64,000 nucleotides of DNA from Seleniivibrio sp. (lineage in GTDB: Bacteria > Chrysiogenota > Deferribacteres > Deferribacterales > Geovibrionaceae). Of this stretch, positions 57,819 to 64,000 are shown one piece after another (positions within the stretch are counted from its first letter, which is position 1; each line of letters starts with the position of its first letter). The DNA is taken from the NCBI RefSeq assembly GCF_021209385.1, contig NZ_JAJOIL010000022.1, forward strand, positions 58,264 through 122,263. The letters run 5' to 3'. The notes under the pieces were generated by a model. That model did not search any database, was not told the DNA's origin, and worked only from the letters and a program-made list of their open reading frames with translations. The translations under genes and the position numbers were made by a program.

Positions 57819-59621
57819 ATGTCAATAATGAACACTGAAAAAAAGAAACCGAAACGGGGGCTATGGACTATAATGTCCCCTGTTATGGGTGAAATACGCA
57901 CGGGTGTATTTCTTGGCGGGTTCGCCTCCGCTGTTTCCATAGTCTCTCTGGTGCTGATAGCCTATTCCGTTTCATCCATAGCAGGTGAAAAACCTCTGGT
58001 ATGGCTTGATCTTTCCGTAAAATCGGCTGTGATACTTCTCATAATAACGACCGCTGCCGCATACATATCCAGAAGCATGGGGTTCAGAACGTCCCATCTT
58101 GCCGCGTTTCGCCTTGAAGAGATTTTGCGGACGGAAATATCAGCCCATCTTTCACGCGTTCCGCTTGGATATGTCATAAATAACGGCTCCGGCGCTCTGA
58201 AAAAAGTCATGCTTGACGACGTTAAAAATCTTCATGCGTTTGTTGCCGACACGACACCGTTCATAGGCAGAAGCTCCGTGGCACCTGTCGTGTCTATGCT
58301 GGTCATGTTCATCATAGACTGGCGGCTGGCGCTTGTTTCATTGTCGGTGCTGGTTGTGGGGGCGGCTCTGCTTTATACGGTGATGCGTGATTCCGTTGAA
58401 CTCAGGAAAATGTACGACAAAAGTCAGGAGAGCGTTAACGCCGCTGTCATAGAATACGTTCAGGCTATGCCCGTGGTCAGGATATTCGACGACGGCACCA
58501 GTTCGTTCCGCAGATTCGGCGAGGCGCTTGAAAACTACCGCGTAGTTCTCAAAAAATGGATAACAGTGACAGGTGTTCCGGCGAAGCTTGGCATGATGGT
58601 TTTAAGCCCGCTTCCGACCATTCTGGCTGTGACGGCGGCGGGAATATGGCTGATGAGCAGGGGCTCTCTGGACATGTTCAGCCTTGTTGCGTCCATACTT
58701 TTGAGCACCGGAATGTCAGATGCAATGATGCCCCTTATGTGGATATCAAATTTCATAAAAAAATCCGAAGCCAGCGCTTTGCGCATACAGGATCTGATGA
58801 GCGTTCCGGAGCTTTTGGAGACGCAAAATCCGCAAAACCCGAAAGATTCGTCTGTGGAGTTTGACAACGTGTCGTTCCGTTATGAGAACAGAGAGGCTTA
58901 TGCGCTGAAAAACGTAAGCTTTAAGGTTCCGGCGGGTACGGTGACAGCCCTTGTGGGTCCGTCCGGAGCTGGAAAAAGCACCGTTGCCAAGCTGATACCC
59001 AGATTCTGGGATGTTGATCAGGGCTGTATCAGAGTTGGCGGAGAGGACGTACGCGAAATTTCCACGGAAACGCTTATGCAGACGGTTTCGTTTGTTTTTC
59101 AGGATACTTTCCTTTTCAACGACACGCTGAAAGAGAACATCCGCATGGCAAATCCGTCAGCCACCGACGATGAAGTGGTGAGTGCGGCAAAGTCTGCGCA
59201 GATACACGACTTCATCATGTCACTGCCGGAGGACTATTCCACCATGGCAGGTGACAGAGGCGTCCGGCTTTCGGGCGGGCAGAAACAGCGCATCACAATT
59301 GCGAGAGCGATACTGCACAACTCCCCCATCGTGGTTCTGGATGAGGCGACAGCGTTTGCCGATCCGGAGAACGAAGAGGAGATAATCAAGGCGCTTGCCA
59401 TGCTTATGAAGAACAAAACGGTGATAGTTATTGCTCACAGGCTTTCAAGCATTAAGGACGCGGATCAGATAGTTGTGTTCGACGGCGGAGAGGCTGTTGA
59501 AAAAGGGCGTCATGACTACCTTGTGAATCTTGGCGGAGTATATGCGCGTCTCTGGCGCAGTTATGAAAACGCGCAGGCGTGGGATCTGCACAGGAACGGA
59601 GGCGGCAATGGAAGCAAATAA
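57819..59621 (+). CDS. ABC transporter, TM-NBD fusion (YbtP/IrtA-like)
   Basis: Exporter-fold TMD; GPSGAGKST, LSGGQKQR, VVLDEATAFADPENEEE. Confidence 0.88.
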   Translation: MSIMNTEKKKPKRGLWTIMSPVMGEIRTGVFLGGFASAVSIVSLVLIAYSVSSIAGEKPLVWLDLSVKSAVILLIITTAAAYISRSMGFRTSHLAAFRLEEILRTEISAHLSRVPLGYVINNGSGALKKVMLDDVKNLHAFVADTTPFIGRSSVAPVVSMLVMFIIDWRLALVSLSVLVVGAALLYTVMRDSVELRKMYDKSQESVNAAVIEYVQAMPVVRIFDDGTSSFRRFGEALENYRVVLKKWITVTGVPAKLGMMVLSPLPTILAVTAAGIWLMSRGSLDMFSLVASILLSTGMSDAMMPLMWISNFIKKSEASALRIQDLMSVPELLETQNPQNPKDSSVEFDNVSFRYENREAYALKNVSFKVPAGTVTALVGPSGAGKSTVAKLIPRFWDVDQGCIRVGGEDVREISTETLMQTVSFVFQDTFLFNDTLKENIRMANPSATDDEVVSAAKSAQIHDFIMSLPEDYSTMAGDRGVRLSGGQKQRITIARAILHNSPIVVLDEATAFADPENEEEIIKALAMLMKNKTVIVIAHRLSSIKDADQIVVFDGGEAVEKGRHDYLVNLGGVYARLWRSYENAQAWDLHRNGGGNGSK

Positions 59622-61395
59622 CAGATTTCTCACAGTTTACGAAACATATAAAGAAGCACAGCAGATATGCGGTGCGCAGGCTCCGAAATACCGCAGAAGC
59701 GTGAAACTCTTCATTATTGCCTTTACGGCGCAGGGGTTTTCTTTCGTGTGTTTTCTGCCTCTGATGTTTAACCTTTTCTCGGAAAAAGGCAATTACGATA
59801 AAGCGTGGCTCTGGCTTGGGCTTATGGCTCTGTGTATGGCTGTTGAGGTTGCATGCCGCTGGTTCGCACATAATTTCGATTATTCCGGCACAATTGTCGA
59901 GGTTACGCACAGCCTGCGGAGCAAGCTGGGCGCAAAACTCCGGTTCATGTCCCTTGAAAAGCTATACAAATACCGCACAGGAGATCTGAATTCGGTGTTT
60001 TCGGCTAACGTTGACGAATCTGTCATGCATATCGGTGTGATAGGTTCGCTCCTCATACAGATAATCCTTGTTCCTCTGCTGGTGATAATAGCAACATTCG
60101 TGGTGGACTGGCGGCTGGGGCTTGCGATGGTAATCATAATGCCGCTCGGCATACCGATTTATAAATGGCGCAGGAGGACAAACCGCGAGGAAAAATATGA
60201 GACAGTTCAGGCTCACGCTGACGTTGAATCAGATATCATCGAATACACTCAGGGGCTTACCGTTTTAAGAGCAGTAAACTGTACCGGCGCCAAGGCTCAC
60301 AGGCTTCAGACGTCAGTAAAAAAACTGAGAAGAGTTCAGTCTGAGGGACTTGTCAAAGGTTCAGTTCCCTCTATGCTCCTGACCTCGCTGGTTGAACTGG
60401 GACTTCTTGCGATACTTATTCTGGGCGGTTTTTTCGTTAAAAGCGGAAGTCTGCATGTGTACGTTCTGGCGGGACTTCTGATAGCTGTTGCGCGTTTTGC
60501 GGAACCCATAGCTCTTTACATCAACGTCACCACGGTTTTCGACACAGTGCAGTCTGCTTTTGAAAGGATACGTTCCGTTCTGGGTGCAAAAGAACTCTCT
60601 GTCATTGAGGGCGATAAAACGCCGGAAGGATATGATATCGAATTCAAAAACGTTACCTTTGCATACGACGGCGAGGAGAAACCCGCAGTTGAAAGGGTTA
60701 GTTTCAAAATTCCGTACCGCTCACTTACAGCTGTTGTGGGACCCTCCGGTTCCGGTAAAACAACTATAACAAAGCTCATAATGCGCTATGGCGACCAGTC
60801 GGAAGGCGTTATAACATTCGGCGGCGCTGATATCCGCACCATGGAGCAGTCCGCTCTGATGAAAAATATATCCGTTGTCTTTCAGGACATCTATCTGTTT
60901 GACGACACCATTATTAACAACATCCGCATGGGCAGACCCGAAGCCACTGACGAAGAGGTCAGGCGCGCGGCTGACGCGGCATACTGCCATGAGTTCATAA
61001 CCAGACTTCCCGATGGTTACTACACCAGAGTGGGGGACATAGGCGGAAGTCTTTCCGGCGGCGAACGCCAGCGTATCAGCATTGCCAGAGCAATTCTGAA
61101 AGATGCACCTGTGGTTATACTGGACGAACCGACCGCTGCTCTGGACACGGAGAGCGAAGAGGCTGTTCAGAAAGCGGTTGACGTTCTTGTCCGCAACAGG
61201 ACAGTGATAGTGATAGCCCACAGGCTTTCAACCATAAAGGCTGCCGACACCATTCTTGTTGTTGAAAACGGCAGAGTGGCGGAACATGGAACCCACGAAC
61301 AGCTTATTGCACAAAAGGGCAGATATGCAGACATGTGGGAAGCACAGCAGAGGAGCAAGAATTGGAATCTTGCTTCGGGAGATATCAATGGATAA
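59608..61395 (+). CDS. ABC transporter, TM-NBD fusion (YbtQ/IrtB-like)
   Basis: GPSGSGKTT, LSGGERQR, VVILDEPTAALDTESEE; overlaps the preceding gene. Confidence 0.88.
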   Translation: MEANNRFLTVYETYKEAQQICGAQAPKYRRSVKLFIIAFTAQGFSFVCFLPLMFNLFSEKGNYDKAWLWLGLMALCMAVEVACRWFAHNFDYSGTIVEVTHSLRSKLGAKLRFMSLEKLYKYRTGDLNSVFSANVDESVMHIGVIGSLLIQIILVPLLVIIATFVVDWRLGLAMVIIMPLGIPIYKWRRRTNREEKYETVQAHADVESDIIEYTQGLTVLRAVNCTGAKAHRLQTSVKKLRRVQSEGLVKGSVPSMLLTSLVELGLLAILILGGFFVKSGSLHVYVLAGLLIAVARFAEPIALYINVTTVFDTVQSAFERIRSVLGAKELSVIEGDKTPEGYDIEFKNVTFAYDGEEKPAVERVSFKIPYRSLTAVVGPSGSGKTTITKLIMRYGDQSEGVITFGGADIRTMEQSALMKNISVVFQDIYLFDDTIINNIRMGRPEATDEEVRRAADAAYCHEFITRLPDGYYTRVGDIGGSLSGGERQRISIARAILKDAPVVILDEPTAALDTESEEAVQKAVDVLVRNRTVIVIAHRLSTIKAADTILVVENGRVAEHGTHEQLIAQKGRYADMWEAQQRSKNWNLASGDING

Positions 61396-62632
61396 TAGAA
61401 AAATACCTGTGAGAAGTCTTCTTCTGATAGGTTCGCTGTATCTCACACAGTATATGGGCTTCAGCTTCTTCCTTGAGGCGCTGGTCGCCATCATGCGTAA
61501 GAACGGAGCCTCACTCCAGTCCATCAGCACGATATATCTGCTGGGCGTGTTCTGGCTTCTGAAGTTTCTCTGGGCGCCTGTGATAGACAGATTTTCACCT
61601 GTTAAAAGATGGAAATATAAAGGGTGGCTCCTTCTGTTCCAGATAGCGATGGCGGGTGTTTTTATCTCCACGGCGATGTTTGACGTCATAGATGATCTTA
61701 AGCTGGTCGTTGCAATGGGGATGCTGATGGGATTTTTCTCATCAACACAGGACGTTGTTGCCGACGCACTTGTTTACAGACTGCTCCCCATAAGTGAAAG
61801 GAGCATTGGCAATGCAGTGAAAACAGCCGGAACAATGCTCGGCTGGATGCTTGGCAGCGGTGTAGGACTTGTCGTTTATACTCATGTCGGTTGGGTCAGC
61901 TGTCTGTATATCCTTGCCGGGGTGATGCTCATTTCGTTTATACAGATTCTGTTCTTTAAGGAACCGGAATTCACTGTCGTAAAACAAGACGAAACAGGAT
62001 ACTGGAAATACTTCGTTCGTTTCTGGGGCAGCGAAAGACGTTCTTACTGGCTTGTCATACTGATAATTTTCCCCATGGGCTACACCTCCACCCACGCACT
62101 TATGACCCCTGTGCTTGTGGACAGCGGATTGCGGCTTGACGTGATAGGTCTTGTTGTCAATGTCATGGGAACGATCGTAGGGGCGCTATCGGCATTCCCG
62201 TCGGGGTATCTGCTGAAAAGATTCGGCAGAAAATCCGTTCTCATGGGACTTTCAAGCGTGCACGCAGTGGTGGCACTGCTGCTTTTTCTTCCGCTTTCGG
62301 TACACAACAGCCCTGTGCTGTCCGCTTTGTGCGTATTTATGATAATGGGCGCGGCAGGTCCTGCGGCAACGGTCTTTTATATAATCATGATGGAATACGT
62401 TTCCGATGAAAAACCGGCAACGGATTTTGCTATGCAGCACAGTATATATCTGTTCATCAGCTTCTTTTCCGGGTCGGTGGCTTCCGCATTTGCGGGGAAA
62501 TACGGTTACGGAGCTGTGCTGATTTCCGTTTCCGTGATGTCGCTGATATCAGTTATTACTCTTAAGGGGTTGTATCACCCTGTTGTCAAAAAAGAATTAC
62601 ATTCTGCGGAACTTGTTCCGACAGAACAGTGA
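61388..62632 (+). CDS. MFS transporter (siderophore/AmpG-like)
   Basis: TM segments; FLWAPVIDRFSPVKRWKYKGWLL; overlaps the ABC gene. Confidence 0.8.
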   Translation: MDNRKIPVRSLLLIGSLYLTQYMGFSFFLEALVAIMRKNGASLQSISTIYLLGVFWLLKFLWAPVIDRFSPVKRWKYKGWLLLFQIAMAGVFISTAMFDVIDDLKLVVAMGMLMGFFSSTQDVVADALVYRLLPISERSIGNAVKTAGTMLGWMLGSGVGLVVYTHVGWVSCLYILAGVMLISFIQILFFKEPEFTVVKQDETGYWKYFVRFWGSERRSYWLVILIIFPMGYTSTHALMTPVLVDSGLRLDVIGLVVNVMGTIVGALSAFPSGYLLKRFGRKSVLMGLSSVHAVVALLLFLPLSVHNSPVLSALCVFMIMGAAGPAATVFYIIMMEYVSDEKPATDFAMQHSIYLFISFFSGSVASAFAGKYGYGAVLISVSVMSLISVITLKGLYHPVVKKELHSAELVPTEQ

Positions 62633-62640
62633 GGTGGAGA

Positions 62641-63849
62641 ATGAGTAACAAAAAAATCATTAAACCCTTGATATTCGTAAACATACTTTGTGTTGCCGCT
62701 ATGATGTCTTTTCTTGCAGTGGTGGGTCCCATCGTGCGCGAGCTCGGGCTTATGGAATGGCACGCGGGTGTCTCTGTCGCCCTTGCGGGGGTGCTTTGGA
62801 TTCTTACGGCGCGCTTCTGGGGCAGAAAAAGCGATTTTAAAGGCAGAAAACCCATTCTCCTGTTGGGTATATCCGGCTTTGCCGTCTCTTATCTGCTCCT
62901 TTCCCTGTTCATAAGTTTTGCGGTGAAAAATCCGCCTGCGGTGATAATTTCCGTGCTTCTTCTGATAGGTACGAGAGGGCTGATAGGAGCTTTCTATTCT
63001 GCCATTCCGCCTGTTTCTGCGGCGCTGATAGCTGACAATACAGAGCCGGATAAAAGAGCCTCTATGATGGCTGTTCTCGGTGCTTCAAACGGCATCGGGA
63101 TGATAATCGGTCCCGCAATGGGCGGTGCGCTGGCTGTACTGGGGCTTGCCGTGCCTCTTTATGCGGCGGCTTTCATGCCCGCGTTGGCGGCGGTGACTGC
63201 ATATTTTGTTCTGGAGCGGGACAAGCCTGCGCAGGCACAGAGAGCAGAAATATTAAAGATAACCGACAACAGACTCAGACTGCCTATGGCGGCAGCGTTT
63301 CTGACAATGTACAGCGTTGTCACCTCACAGGTTTGTCTGGGATTCTATGTGATAGACAGGCTCGGACTTGATATGACAGCGAGTGCGAAGGTCACAGGTT
63401 TTGCACTTTCATGTATCGGTTTTGCTTTCATAGCCGTTCAGATTGTTGTTTCCAAAGTGCGTGGAGTAACGCCGAAAACGTGGCTTAAGGCTGGTGCATC
63501 AGTTTCCGCCATAGGTTTTCTGCTGGTGTCTCTGTTCGCTTTTACACAGTTTTCGCTTATTGTCGGGTTCTGTGTAGCCACTGCCGGAATGGGAATGATA
63601 TTTCCCGCTTTTCAGGCGCTTGCTTCCAATGCCGTTTCAAAATCGGAGCAGGGTGCGGCGGCGGGAACGGTTTCGGCGGCACAGGGAATAGGCATCATAG
63701 CCGGTCCGCTTTTAAGCACGTTGTTTTACGGCATAGACCCTTCTCTGCCTTTCTTTGCTGCTGTGGCTGCGTTTGCCGTTCTCACTGTTTATTCGTGGAA
63801 GAGCCGCGAGGTTGTTTATACCGAAGAGCTGACCGTCGATACTAACTGA
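62641..63849 (+). CDS. MFS transporter (efflux type)
   Basis: TM segments; GRKSDFKGRKPILLLG MFS motif A. Confidence 0.85.
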   Translation: MSNKKIIKPLIFVNILCVAAMMSFLAVVGPIVRELGLMEWHAGVSVALAGVLWILTARFWGRKSDFKGRKPILLLGISGFAVSYLLLSLFISFAVKNPPAVIISVLLLIGTRGLIGAFYSAIPPVSAALIADNTEPDKRASMMAVLGASNGIGMIIGPAMGGALAVLGLAVPLYAAAFMPALAAVTAYFVLERDKPAQAQRAEILKITDNRLRLPMAAAFLTMYSVVTSQVCLGFYVIDRLGLDMTASAKVTGFALSCIGFAFIAVQIVVSKVRGVTPKTWLKAGASVSAIGFLLVSLFAFTQFSLIVGFCVATAGMGMIFPAFQALASNAVSKSEQGAAAGTVSAAQGIGIIAGPLLSTLFYGIDPSLPFFAAVAAFAVLTVYSWKSREVVYTEELTVDTN

Positions 63850-63855
63850 TATAAA

Positions 63856-63878
63856 AAAGGCTCCCCGAGGGGAGCCTC
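63856..63878 (+). terminator. Terminator after the MFS gene
   Basis: aaaggctccccgaggggagcctcag. Confidence 0.6.
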
Positions 63879-63890
63879 AGATTGTTGACA

Positions 63891-63920
63891 AACGCCATGT
63901 AATTGCAATTACATGGCGTT
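63891..63920. repeat. Perfect 30-bp palindrome at the edge of a putative IS
   Basis: AACGCCATGTAATTGCAATTACATGGCGTT is its own reverse complement. Confidence 0.9.
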
Positions 63921-63937
63921 TTCTGTTATATTATGTG

Positions 63938-64000
63938 ATGCTTAAAGAGACAGAAGACCAATTTCAAACAGAACTCTATCTTAACATAGATGACCTTGTC
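63938..64000 (+). mobile_element. Start of a putative IS1182/IS5-type transposase (truncated by window end)
   Basis: Open frame MLKETEDQFQTELYLNIDDLV... resembles transposase N-termini; only 21 codons visible. Confidence 0.4.

Noticed and set aside
1-64000. CRISPR arrays or prophage structural modules
   Set aside because: No regularly spaced repeats of CRISPR type, no Cas, and no phage head/tail/integrase genes recognised.

Overview
Bacterial chromosomal window (64 kb). Gene content is consistent with an anaerobically respiring, Deferribacteres-like organism, but that taxonomy is only an inference. From left to right: (1) an AT-rich BcgI-like restriction-modification module next to tRNA-Phe. 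(2) aroF (DAHP synthase) preceded by an unannotated Phe-rich leader peptide and an attenuator. (3) A tRNA-Arg(ACG) locus carrying att-like tRNA-3'-half duplications and a small AlbA_2/trypsin-like-protease cargo. (4) About 23 kb of modular respiratory loci: four flavocytochrome-c-type flavoproteins, four sets of heme-c CxxCH motifs, MFS transporters, porins, and two MocR-like regulators that have lost the PLP lysine. Direct-repeat operators with 23/24-bp spacing lie upstream of many of these genes. (5) A two-component system, a MipA-like protein and a frameshifted RND efflux operon. (6) A long iron/metallophore-type locus (two TonB receptors, FecBCD-type ABC, SsuABC-type ABC, Ybt-like ABC pair, MFS, two AraC regulators, exact-consensus Fur box). 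Embedded in this locus is a three-gene nitrogenase-like reductase (NifH + two NifD/K-like proteins). The best candidates for undescribed biology are the nitrogenase-like reductase inside the metallophore locus, the Lys-less MocR regulators with their operator code, and the tRNA-T-arm-bounded small repeat elements. All calls were made by eye from motifs; no database searches were run.
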